Assembly (NCBI GenBank): GCA_947646735.1
Contig: CANTFK010000064.1
Span: 1-53,793 of the forward strand
DNA length: 53,793 bases
DNA from: Peronospora farinosa
Taxonomy: Eukaryota; Oomycota; Peronosporomycetes; Peronosporales; Peronosporaceae
Reading direction: 5' to 3'
In this document: positions 31,179 to 41,934 of the stretch, piece after piece
Layout: each line of letters begins with the position of its first letter
Position numbering within the stretch: the stretch's first letter is position 1
Position numbers and translations under genes: made by a program
Notes under the pieces: model-generated
Told to the model about the DNA's origin: nothing
Seen by the model: the letters and a program-made list of their open reading frames with translations, nothing else
The model's database searches: none

Positions 31179-31597
31179 CCGATCTTCTACATTGTTGCCA
31201 CCGATTTCTTTTATCGCATCGCATTATTCATTGGGTCTGTCGTAAGTTTCACCGTTTCCGTAGTCCTTTCTTCTGCTTCCTCTTTTGAGCGCGTTAAGAT
31301 CCTCTTCGGTGTAGGGTACGAAGGATGATCCACTAGCGGTCCGGTAAATTCTTCCGGTGGTTCTTCTTCTCGATCCGTTGTCGCTTCGAACGCTAATGTC
31401 TGCCATTCGTTATACCGACGCGATCCCACCGAGACATATCCTGGTGACCGAGGTATCATATCAGCGACCATCCACCAACCTAATGGCGATCCATGACTTA
31501 AATTCACTTCTTGATCGCCGATATAAGTCAGCTGTAGATACTTGATCTGACCTGGTCCCGTACTTACTGTAGGTACCCACTTCGGATCGCGCCTCAC

Positions 31598-32323
31598 TCA
31601 GATCTTGGCTTTAGGAGGACTAACCCCGATCTTCACTTCGGTCGATTTACCCACTGGGATCACCACATATTGATCTGGAATTGTGATCGCTTGTATGGTC
31701 GCCCGGTAAGGAGGTCTTCGTCCATTCAGAAGTATCCTGACCTCATCAAGCAAACAAAGTGTTCCATCCAGAAGTATCCTGACCTCATCAAGCAAACAAA
31801 GTGTTCCATCTGCTAAATACAGGCGTATTCCAGCTGGGACCATGAAATCCATTCCTAGGATCGCGTCTTGACCTGCTTGATCTCCTACCCAAGCATCGAA
31901 ATAATAGACTAGCGATCCATTCAGCGCGATCTTGATTCTTGTACGACCGTCCGTCATGTATGTGTTCTCACCAATCCCAACACATTCTTGCCTCTGACTC
32001 TCGTCAATGACACATCCTACCTTACGAGCAAAGATGGTGTCGACGATTGAGAATTCGGCTCCAAAATCGAACAACATAGTCGCTTTTTCATTGTTGATCT
32101 TACCCGTTGCCTTGGCTTGCTTGAACCATTTTCCTGGGGTATGATATTTCCAATATCCCCGTGATTCACCTGGTGCTAAGTCGAGCTCCATTTTCGCAGG
32201 CGGTCGGGCATATTCATCAACTCTTACGACACTTGATATTGAACGCAGAAATTTTGAATCTTCACATGTATTAGTCGGGTCGATCCGAGTGTTAACGCCC
32301 TGATATGTCAATCTTCTTTCCAC
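31598..32323 (-). pseudogene. Aspartic protease region of element D
   Basis: A 241-aa frame with the protease fold motifs ATMLFDFGAEFSIVDT, GIGENTYMTDGRTRIKI and AILGMDFMVPAGIRLYLADG. The active-site triad D-S-G reads D-F-G (Phe codon 32063-32065), so the protease should be dead although the frame is open. A 42-bp in-frame duplication (31727-31810) repeats the 14 residues around LCLLDEVRILL. The C-terminal linker continues in frame 31597-31211. Confidence 0.85.
31727..31810. repeat. Exact 42-bp tandem duplication in the protease gene of D
   Basis: 31727-31768 and 31769-31810 are identical. Element B has one copy at the corresponding place (about 3850-3890). Confidence 0.95.
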
Positions 32324-32385
32324 AAATGCATAAATGCAGAGCCTAGAACGCTCGGCTCGTACCAGATTCCAACCTGGCGAGCGTC

Positions 32386-34631
32386 CTAGTTTAACATTTC
32401 TTCAGCCTTCGGTGGGAGCATTCCAGCATGCTTGGTTAGGACATACCACTTGCGTATCATGTTGGAGAATTCTTCCATTCGACATTTTCCATGCCCATGG
32501 ATAATTCCGCAGGCAGCACAGGTGTAAAAACACTTGTCCGAAGGATGTCCTTTACGACCACACTTCTGACACGTTAGTCTCTTCCAACATCCACGATCAT
32601 CGTGTTTCTTCGACCCACAATGGGTACAAGCCATCTGATTCACCACGCGATCTGGACCGCGATCTTGATCCAAATGGTCCGATCCCGCGCGTTGATCACT
32701 ATACTTCTTCACGCGATCCGGTACTGTAGTCACACAAAGGTTACGTCGATCTGTTTCTGCGTCTGATCCATTAAGGTCCGAGTCTGACTCACTGCTACTG
32801 CCTTCCAGACGAATCGCTCTCACGGCACGAGCTGGCTTCGAGGGTGCCGGAGCGAAAGCCGACGCAGATCTCTGACGAAATTTGCTTGACCCTATTGCAC
32901 TCGGATACGGTCTTCCCTCCATGCGTTGATATGTTCGAAGAGTCTCTTCCATATCGTCGGCGTCTCCAAGGCGTAACAACGTCAACTGCTTATCCAGATC
33001 GCGATCATCAAGCGTACCAATGAAAGGTTTCACATGTTCTCGGCGAATTAAAGGCGATCCCTCCCAAATGGGAATTTTTGCTCGAATCGCGGCTACATTC
33101 AGCCGATACAAATGTTCTAATGGCGTTTCATCGGATCGCTTCTTCGCATGATAGTATTGTCTCCCGACAGACATACCATATCCACAATACTGGATCAAAA
33201 GGTTTCCAACAACGACTTCCAAGAGTTCCGAGTGGATCGACTTAACTGGCTATACCAATTTCGTGCTGGCCCCGTGAGTAAATCACCAAATACTAGACAT
33301 TTTCATCATCTAAGGCTTGATCGCGTAAGAGCGCCGACTTAGCCTTGTTAACCCAACTTCTCGCTCGATCTTCATCCTTGCCCTGTCCTGTAAATTCCTT
33401 CAGATTTGCGATCGCAGACATTCGAATCCGCTGCGTGACAAGTCCACCATCAGGTACTGCGCCTGCACTTTCGACTTGTGGTCGTCTTTTATCCTCCAGC
33501 CCCAAATCGTCTGGGTTGTAATTATTGGATCGCGATTGACGCGATCCGGCCGATTCCATATCCACATCCGAAATGCAAACTTTTGGGGTGTTTGTGGGGA
33601 TCGCGGATCGACTGGCGATCAGGTGAGCTTGATCCTGCTCGTACTTTCTCATAGCAGCCTCAAAATAGGATTGCAATTGACCTGATCCAGTCACATTCAT
33701 TTCTTCAGCTGTGAGTGCCGTCGTCGATTGTTCTCCGGACTTAATCGGTGCCAGTCGTTCGCGAATATGCGCTGCACCAGCCGGTCCAAGTGACATTCGC
33801 TGCATATTAATCGAGTCATCCGACTCTCCTTCGGATTCCGCTGACATATATTGCGAAGATCCAGTATGATATCCTTTTAGAATATCTACGATCGACTGGA
33901 TCTCCTGATCCACCTGATCGCGTTCTCCAGTTAGCGGAAATAGTTTCGAAAAAAGAGATCGCCCTGCTTGGATCATCCGATCATGATCGCATTCCAGCAG
34001 CACCTGTGCGTCAAAAGCTCCAGCGGTGAATCCAGCGTTTTGGAGCAACTCCATAAGCCGACGGATCGCTTCCAACTGGTTCGGTGTAGGAATGGGAGCT
34101 GAGATTGGTCCTCGTAGCGATTTAATTAACTTCGGTTTCAAAATCTTTAGAACTGGATCGCTTGACAACAAATCTTTAAGCGCCTTCCAATGAAAACACC
34201 ATTCCAGCTGATCCAGTTGCCATCCTTTTGCCTTGTCTTCCTCATGCGCCGGTTTCATGTCGGTATCATCATGATCCGATTCAGGCGCCTTCACCTTCAC
34301 TCGAGATGGCTTCAAATTATTCTTCTTCTTCGAATTCGGAGAGGTTTTGGATAAATTTCCCTCAGTTATAACCGAAGGGGTCCTCGAAAGGACCTGGGGA
34401 GGAGGTAGAGGTTTTTCTTCCAGATCAATCTCTTGATCTTCCTCTTTGGTTTTCTTTCATCTGCACCCCTCCCAAAACGCTGATGATCCGGAATCTTTTT
34501 TCTTCACACGTCTGCGGTGATCCCTTTGCCGCTGACGCTTCAATTCCAGGTTCAATTTTGACCTTTACATCTTCTCTCAGAGACTCACGGTAAAATCCAG
34601 AGTCACCAGAAGATCCGGGCACGCGCACCAT
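32386..34631 (-). pseudogene. gag of element D
   Basis: Start at the ATG 34631-34629, which overlaps the PBS. N-terminal frame to 34425 (VRVPGSSGDSGFYRESLRED), then 34315-33293 (340 aa, helical domain and first half of the core) and 33222-32386 (278 aa, second half of the core, basic region, zinc knuckles). The last part keeps both cysteine motifs: CTHCGSKKHDDRGC and CQKCGRKGHPSDKC, plus CAACGIIHGHGKC. Indels near 34460 and 33290 break it. Almost identical to gag of element B. Confidence 0.9.
34615..34630 (-). promoter_or_regulatory. Primer binding site of element D
   Basis: TGGTGCGCGTGCCCGG on minus, one base after the LTR, identical to that of B. Confidence 0.8.
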
Positions 34632-35764
34632 TGTGGTGGAGTGGGATTCGCAAAATTGCTGATGCGATTCCAACTCTCCACTGGCGCCTGGACGACCGAA
34701 TAACGGAGGGGGTACCCCGATTCCGTGTATATAGCCTTCCTCACCTTGTGTACCCGTCGGTAGGGCGGGTTGCTCTCTTCTCGGTGGACTTGAGTCGATT
34801 TTGATCCTAATCGGGTTAGGGATAGGGAGGTTTGGTGATCTTGTGGAAATCTTTACAAGATCGACCGAGTATTTCTCTGTTGATCGTACCAATAGATCCC
34901 AATCGTCCAATAAAGCGAATCTTGAATCTTCTGACCACTTGAGCAGAACCTTCTGACCACTTGATCCGTCCTGCACTTGCTTGCCTTGCCCTTACTTGTT
35001 GTTTCTGCGTCCGATCGCAGTTGAGTTGTTGTGTTGAGAATTCCTTCACCTGGCCAAACAATCCAGGGTGCACTTGTAGTCGATATTTTCGGCGTCGGGA
35101 GGTCAAATATCCTGCCCGGAATAGAGAAGTCGACACGTGTACTTAGAAGCAAATTGAACTCTGTTTAATGTTAACCAATCAAATACCAAAACCTATGATC
35201 TTGCCTATCTGTAGCTCAGGATCTATTGCCACGTATCGCCCTTTCGGAGAAATCAGATCTTGTATGTGGTCCACTCCAATATCGCCGCGATCTGAATCGC
35301 TACCTCGATTGGATCTAATACCATTTTTGTATCGGATCGCGGTACTAATAATTAGTATCGGATCGCAGTACTAAATAATTAGTATCGGATCGCGGTCCGC
35401 CGGATCACGGCTTGTCCTCCTCACCGTTCCTCGGGTCATGTGAAATGGTACATCTATATGACATGTCATGTCCACCTTATTTCAGTCTTCCATAGCGACG
35501 TGATCTACACCAGACCGTCTTCTACATACTTGGATGTACCAATCCTCCTTCTTGGCGATCGCGATCACGCGGATCACCATCGAAAAACACCGGAGATCGC
35601 ATTGCGTAGTTTCTAGGCCATAGTTAACTCCACATAGAACTGCGAACTTCACCATTCAATGTTTTTCATCCCATTTGCCATCGTCTCAAAACTTTTCTGC
35701 GAGACCGCGATTCATCAATATTGGCCATTTCGGACTTATCCGAATATATGCGATCACACTTTGC
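34632..35764 (-). mobile_element. 5' LTR of element D, outer end missing
   Basis: Collinear with 24899-26055 up to ATCACACTTTG at 35763. The last about 25 bp (to GCTTCGCCA) are replaced by the first base of the tandem array. More substitutions lie near the outer end (35600-35660) than elsewhere. Confidence 0.88.
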
Positions 35765-36829
35765 CCGAAGTTAACGAGAAGTAAAAAAGCCTGTTCGAGA
35801 GGGACGGCCTACTGGAGGAGGCAAATTCTCTGGGACAAGTGAGTGTGGAGGAGTATCTAAAATGCTGCATACGCCAATCTTTCAGAACTCATAACTGAAA
35901 ACGGGAAAGAAGGGTGCTCAGCACTATAGCGGCCGCAAAAAACGACTCAGCTGCGAGAGATTATGCCGATAGTTTGGAAAATATTGATCTATTGCAGGAG
36001 TGGATTCATGAAAAACGTGATAAGGACGTTTTTGAATGCTAAAAGCTGGCAAGGTTGATGTAACCGAAACTTTGGCAAGTCCGTTACTAAGATATGGATC
36101 AACCTCTGTTCGCGAAGTAAGGAGGAATCCCTACTTACGCCGTTGCTAAATAAGTTATCGAAGTACTACAGTGAACCAGCGCTAGCAAACCAGCTTCTTG
36201 TGGCGCAACAAGGCAACGGTGCTGCAAAGGAAACGGCACAAATGCTTGCGAAGTATCAAATGTCGGGCTGGCGTCATCGTGGATATAGTGGTAACGATGT
36301 CTTTGAGCTTCTTGGGCCTATACGAGATTCACGTGACTCACAGGGGGCTGTCGAATAGCTGGCATCCATATATTCGACAGCCCCCTGTAAGACACGTGAA
36401 TCTCGTATATGGTGATGCTGGACGGTAGAGAACGGATTCCAGAGCCAGAGCTAAGTCTTCGTGCTGAGGAAGCACTTTGACGACGTTCGTTCTACTCAAG
36501 TTGCTCGATGCTAAAGCTGTCGAAGAGGAGGAACGTGCCAGATCCTTAAAGACGGCACTTAAATAAACACTAAATAAACTGGTTGACAAGGAAGGCGAAG
36601 CACCAGCGCCTACAAGTTGCTAACGAAGCGACGATGGTCAGTAGGAGGGACTACAAATGAGTATTTGGACGAGGCTTTACAACAAGCTTGCTGATACAAA
36701 CGTGCGTTGTAGTACGAGCTGGGCGTACTCTGAGCGACGAGCTATTAAAGTGCCCGGAGGCTCCAAGTCGCGGGATAGAAAATGGAGTTTTGGCCTAATT
36801 CAAACATTGATGTTATTGACCGAGCGATG
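35764..36829 (+). pseudogene. Effector pseudogene copy 1 (WY-type, 5'-truncated)
   Basis: Lacks the signal-peptide leader because the array starts inside the gene. The helical modules typical of RXLR effectors are recognisable in separate frames: YADSLENIDLLQEWIHEKRD near 35970-36030, then LNKLSKYYSEPALANQLL and MSGWRHRGYSGNDVFELLG in the frame 36143-36358. The Trp followed by a G/S-x-x-D-V-F-x-L-L pattern is that of a WY module end. Further C-terminal coding (LLDAKAVEEEERARSLKTAL, then LYNKLADTN) appears in other frames to about 36829. Has GTTACTAAG, so the WY frame is short. RXLR/WY effectors act inside host plant cells; this copy cannot encode one. Confidence 0.75.
36319..36409. repeat. 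Inverted repeat with 39-nt arms in each array copy
   Basis: Arms 36319-36357 and 36371-36409, two mismatches, 13-base loop. The left arm codes for the end of the WY module. Repeated at 38469-38563 (arms 41 in copy 2), 40622-40712, 42774-42864, 44923-45013, 47070-47160, 49220-49310, 51369-51459 and 53518-53608. Confidence 0.95.
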
Positions 36830-37062
36830 AGGCATTTCAGGTGTAGAGTTTCCGCTTTTTCAATAGTCTTTTCTCTGAATGCTTGAGTTGTCATGAAGCG
36901 TTTTCCATCATAAACTTGTCTTGACCGAACCGTTTTTGTAATATAACTTAGGCAATATTAATCTTTCTATTAAAATTGTCATCATTCTGTCCTCCAACTA
37001 ACCTTCACGTCACGTTTTTGATTCCTGCCGTTTCACGCCGGAAGATGGGGCCTAAACCAATG

Positions 37063-37350
37063 TGTAACGGTTTGATTAGCGGGGAGTTCATAAGTACGTG
37101 TGTACTTGGACCTGCCACTTGGGTGAGGTACACCATGTGATACACAAAATGTATTCACATTGAAATGGATGACGCCCAGTTGGGAATGGCGGTCATCAAA
37201 TGACGCTACGGAAACACGTCATTCGCGAGCTTGAATATGTTTAAGCTCGCCACGTATAGACGCGCATCTAACGAAATGCGCATCCAAACATTACATATTA
37301 GTCAATCATCTTGTAGATTTGTATTTAGTAAGAAACATATTAAATATTAA
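37063..37350 (+). mobile_element. LTR-like, hairpin-rich segment between array gene copies
   Basis: Begins TGTAACGG after a purine-rich stretch and shares ordered words with the LTR of element E in reverse complement (ACCTGCCACTTGGGTG, GATACACAAAATG, GGATGACGCCCAGTTG). It contains perfect stems AATGACG/CGTCATT (37199-37223), GCGAGCTT/AAGCTCGC (37225-37250) and GCGCAT/ATGCGC (37262-37281). The right boundary is not clear. Present once in every unit, upstream of the next gene copy. Confidence 0.6.
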
Positions 37351-37548
37351 TCAGTCTTGAACTTTCTACTTTCGTTCCCAAAGCGCACGAGGAGCGGCAC
37401 AACCGCTTCCGTGGAGATACTAAAGAACAAAATCTTAGTTTGTTGCCGCGACCAGATGCAATCTTACCCAAATGGCTTTCTATTGTTCGATTTAATCTAC
37501 ATAAAAGTATTGATCGTCGCTCCTTCCAGAACGAGAAGAGTTGTTCCT

Positions 37549-37564
37549 TCTCACTTTGTTATTC
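37549..37564 (+). promoter_or_regulatory. Possible initiator element upstream of array effector copies
   Basis: TCTCACTTTGTTATTC fits the oomycete initiator YCAYTYY (TCACTTT) but only loosely the flanking element. It lies 83 bases before the leader ATG and is repeated in each unit. Confidence 0.35.
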
Positions 37565-37631
37565 GCTTCCAGATCTTCAGTGCTACATTGCTCGATTATG
37601 AATGGACTGCACGATCAACAAAGTAAAGAAT

Positions 37632-38981
37632 ATGTACTTGTACATGGTACTAGCAACGTTTGGTGTGCTGATATGGGCTCCAAATAGTCCAAAGACTATG
37701 GTAAAGATGATCGTCGCTGGTTCTTCTGCTTCGCAGCATGCACCGAGAGACGCGCAAGTGAAACGCGAGTGAAACGACAATCGAGAACAAGCTCATATAT
37801 GACGGAGGACATTACCGGGGGTGACGAAGAATGGGTTTTGCTTTAGACCTCCCGTCTCAGCACAATGTATGATCGGAGCATTGGTAATTGGTGGAGAGCT
37901 TATGGCTAGGATGCCCGAAGTTAACGAGAACGTAAAAAAGCCTGTTCGAGAGGGACGGCCTACTGGAGGAGGCAAATTCTCTGGGACAAGTGAGTGTGGA
38001 GGAGTATCTAAAATGCTGCATACGCCAATCTTTCAGAACTCATAACTGAAAACGGGAAAGAAGGGTGCTCAGCACTATAGCGGCCGCAAAAAACGACTCA
38101 GCTGCGAGAGATTATGCCGATAGTTTGGAAAATATTGATCTATTGCAGGAGTGGATTCATGAAAAACGTGATAAGGACGTTTTTGAATGCTAAAAGCTGG
38201 CAAGGTTGATGTAACCGAAACTTTGGCAAGTCCGTTACTGAAGATATGGATCAACCTCTGTTCGCGAAGTAAGGAGGAATCCCTACTTACGCCGTTGCTA
38301 AATAAGTTATCGAAGTACTACAGTGAACCAGCGCTAGCAAACCAGCTTCTTGTGGCGCAACAAGGCAACGGTGCTGCAAAGGAAACGGCACAAATGCTTG
38401 CGAAGTATCAAATGTCGGGCTGGCGTCATCGTGGATATAGTGGTAACGATGTCTTTGAGCTTCTTGGGCATATACGAGATTCACGTGACTCACAGGGGGC
38501 TGTCGAATAGCTGGCATCCATATATTCGACAGCCCCCTGTAAGACACGTGAATCTCGTATATGGTGATGCTGGACGGTAGAGAACGGATTCCAGAGCCAG
38601 AGCTAAGTCTTCGTGCTGAGGAAGCACTTTGACGACGTTCGTTCTACTCAAGTTGCTCGATGCTAAAGCTGTCGAAGAGGAGGAACGTGCCAGATCCTTA
38701 AAGACGGCACTTAAATAAACACTAAATAAACTGGTTGACAAGGAAGGCGAAGCACCAGCGCCTACAAGTTGCTAACGAAGCGACGATGGTCAGTAGGAGG
38801 GACTACAAATGAGTATTTGGACGAGGCTTTACAACAAGCTTGCTGATACAAACGTGGTTGTAGTACGAGCTGGGCGTACTCTGAGCGACGAGCTATTAAA
38901 GTGCCCGGAGGCTCCAAGTCGCGGGATAGAAAATGGAGTTTTGGACTAATTCAAACATTGATGTTATTGACCGAGCGATGA
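37632..38981 (+). pseudogene. Effector pseudogene copy 2
   Basis: The first copy with the leader region. The leader has a hydrophobic signal-like start (MYLYMVLATFGVLIWAP) and, in the frame seen fully in copies 5-7, an RXLR-like RQSR followed by acidic residues and DEEW in place of D-E-E-R. Here one base is missing in the leader (CAAGTGAAACG), which shifts it. A stop closes the leader frame after DEEW in all copies. The WY part is open over 38187-38510 (107 aa, VDVTETLASPLLKIWINL). Unique changes: GCATATACGAG at 38468, extending the inverted repeat, and a missing C near 38854. Confidence 0.75.
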
Positions 38982-39782
38982 GGCATTTCAGGTGTAGAGT
39001 TTCCGCTTTTTCAATAGTCTTTTCTCTGAATGCTTGAGTTGTCATGAAGCGTTTTCCATCATAAACTTGTCTTGACCGAACCGTTTTTGTAATATAACTT
39101 AGCCAATATTAATCTTTCTATTAAAATTGTCATCATTCTGTCCTCCAACTAACCTTCACGTCACGTTTTTGATTCCTGCCGTTTCACGCCGGAAGATGGG
39201 GCCTAAACCAATGTGTAACGGTTTGATTAGCGGGGAGTTCATAAGTACGTGTGTACTTGGACCTGCCACTTGGGTGAGGTACACCATGTGATACACAAAA
39301 TGTATTCACATTGAAATGGATGACGCCCAGTTGGGAATGGCGGTCATCAAATGACGCTACGGAAACACGTCATTCGCGAGCTTGAATATGTTTAAGCTCG
39401 CCACGTATAGACGCGCATCTAACGAAATGCGCATCCAAACATTACATATTAGTCAATCATCTTGTAGATTTGTATTTAGTAAGAAACATATTAAATATTA
39501 ATCAGTCTTGAACTTTCTACTTTCGTTCCCAAAGCGCACGAGGAGCGGCACAACCGCTTCCGTGGAGATACTAAAGAACAAAATCTTAGTTTGTTGCCGC
39601 GACCAGATGCAATCTTACCCAAATGGCTTTCTATTGTTCGATTTAATCTACATAAAAGTATTGATCGTCGCTCCTTCCAGAACGAGAAGAGTTGTTCCTT
39701 CTCACTTTGTTATTCGCTTCCAGATCTTCAGTGCTACATTGCTCGATTATGAATGGACTGCACGATCAACAAAGTAAAGAAT

Positions 39783-41133
39783 ATGTACTTGTACATGGTA
39801 CTAGCAACGTTTGGTGTGCTGATATGGGCTCCAAATAGTCCAAAGACTATGGTAAAGATGATCGTCGCTGGTTCTTCTGCTTCGCAGCATGCACCGAGAG
39901 ACGCGCAAGTGAAACGCGAGTGAAACGACAATCGAGAACAAGCTCATATATGACGGAGGACATTACCGGGGGTGACGAAGAATGGGTTTTGATTTAGACC
40001 TCCCGTCTCAGCACAATGTATGATCGGAGCATTGGTAATTGGTGGAGAGCTTATGGCTAGGATGCCCGAAGTTAACGAGAACGTAAAAAAGCCTGTTCGA
40101 GAGGGACGGCCTACTGGAGGAGGCAAATTCTCTGGGACAAGTGAGTGTGGAGGAGTATCTAAAATGCTGCATACGCCAATCTTTCAGAACTCATAACTGA
40201 AAACGGGAAAGAAGGGTGCTCAGCACTATAGCGGCCGCAAAAAACGACTCAGCTGCGAGAGATTATGCCGATAGTTTGGAAAATATTGATCTATTGCAGG
40301 AGTGGATTCATGAAAAACGTGATAAGGACGTTTTTGAATGCTAAAAGCTGGCAAGGTTGATGTAACCGAAACTTTGGCAAGTCCGTTACTGAAGATATGG
40401 ATCAACCTCTGTTCGCGAAGTAAGGAGGAATCCCTACTTACGCCGTTGCTAAATAAGTTATCGAAGTACTACAGTGAACCAGCGCTAGCAAACCAGCTTC
40501 TTGTGGCGCAACAAGGCAACGGTGCTGCAAAGGAAACGGCACAAATGCTTGCGAAGTATCAAATGTCGGGCTGGCGTCATCGTGGATATAGTGGTAACGA
40601 TGTCTTTGAGCTTCTTGGGCCTATACGAGATTCACGTGACTCACAGGGGGCTGTCGAATAGCTGGCATCCATATATTCGACAGCCCCCTGTAAGACACGT
40701 GAATCTCGTATATGGTGATGCTGGACGGTAGAGAACGGATTCCAGAGCCAGAGCTAAGTCTTCGTGCTGAGGAAGCACTTTGACGACGTTCGTTCTACTC
40801 AAGTTGCTCGATGCTAAAGCTGTCGAAGAGGAGGAACGTGCCAGATCCTTAAAGACGGCACTTAAATAAACACTAAATAAACTGGTTGACAAGGAAGGCG
40901 AAGCACCAGCGCCTACAAGTTGCTAACGAAGCGACGATGGTCAGTAGGAGGGACTACAAATGAGTATTTGGACGAGGCTTTACAACAAGCTTGCTGATAC
41001 AAACGTGCGTTGTAGTACGAGCTGGGCGTACTCTGAGCGACGAGCTATTAAAGTGCCCGGAGGCTCCAAGTCGCGGGATAGAAAATGGAGTTTTGGACTA
41101 ATTCAAACATTGATGTTATTGACCGAGCGATGA
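39783..41133 (+). pseudogene. Effector pseudogene copy 3
   Basis: Leader shifted as in copy 2; WY frame open over 40338-40661 (107 aa). Confidence 0.75.
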
Positions 41134-41934
41134 GGCATTTCAGGTGTAGAGTTTCCGCTTTTTCAATAGTCTTTTCTCTGAATGCTTGAGTTGTCATGAA
41201 GCGTTTTCCATCATAAACTTGTCTTGACCGAACCGTTTTTGTAATATAACTTAGCCAATATTAATCTTTCTATTAAAATTGTCATCATTCTGTCCTCCAA
41301 CTAACCTTCACGTCACGTTTTTGATTCCTGCCGTTTCACGCCGGAAGATGGGGCCTAAACCAATGTGTAACGGTTTGATTAGCGGGGAGTTCATAAGTAC
41401 GTGTGTACTTGGACCTGCCACTTGGGTGAGGTACACCATGTGATACACAAAATGTATTCACATTGAAATGGATGACGCCCAGTTGGGAATGGCGGTCATC
41501 AAATGACGCTACGGAAACACGTCATTCGCGAGCTTGAATATGTTTAAGCTCGCCACGTATAGACGCGCATCTAACGAAATGCGCATCCAAACATTACATA
41601 TTAGTCAGTCATCTTGTAGATTTGTATTTAGTAAGAAACATATTAAATATTAATCAGTCTTGAACTTTCTACTTTCGTTCCCAAAGCGCACGAGGAGCGG
41701 CACAACCGCTTCCGTGGAGATACTAAAGAACAAAATCTTAGTTTGTTGCCGCGACCAGATGCAATCTTACCCAAATGGCTTTCTATTGTTCGATTTAATC
41801 TACATAAAAGTATTGATCGTCGCTCCTTCCAGAACGAGAAGAGTTGTTCCTTCTCACTTTGTTATTCGCTTCCAGATCTTCAGTGCTACATTGCTCGATT
41901 ATGAATGGACTGCACGATCAACAAAGTAAAGAAT

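Larger units (their letters stand above)
24899..35764 (-). mobile_element. Family I Ty3/gypsy element D, nearly full length
   Basis: It reads leftwards: 5' LTR 35764-34632 (outer ~25 bp missing), PBS, gag, protease, linker, RT, RNase H, second RNase H-like domain, integrase, chromodomain, 3' end with minisatellite, 3' LTR 26055-24899. The two LTRs are about 98 percent identical by eye, so the copy is moderately young. It has inserted into integrase of element E. Its 5' LTR is truncated by the tandem array, so the target duplication cannot be tested. Every coding module carries at least one frameshift or catalytic loss. Confidence 0.92.

Noticed and set aside
36338..36589. An 83-aa minus-strand frame (MSTSLFSVYLSAVFKDLARS) repeated in every array copy
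   Set aside because: It is antisense to the effector gene and spans the inverted repeat; it recurs only because the unit is repeated, and it has no recognisable domain.
37357..37626. An 89-aa plus-strand frame (FLLSFPKRTRSGTTASVEIL) upstream of each effector leader
   Set aside because: It has no good ATG, overlaps the presumed promoter and 5' UTR, and shows no motif; its conservation follows from array homogeneity.
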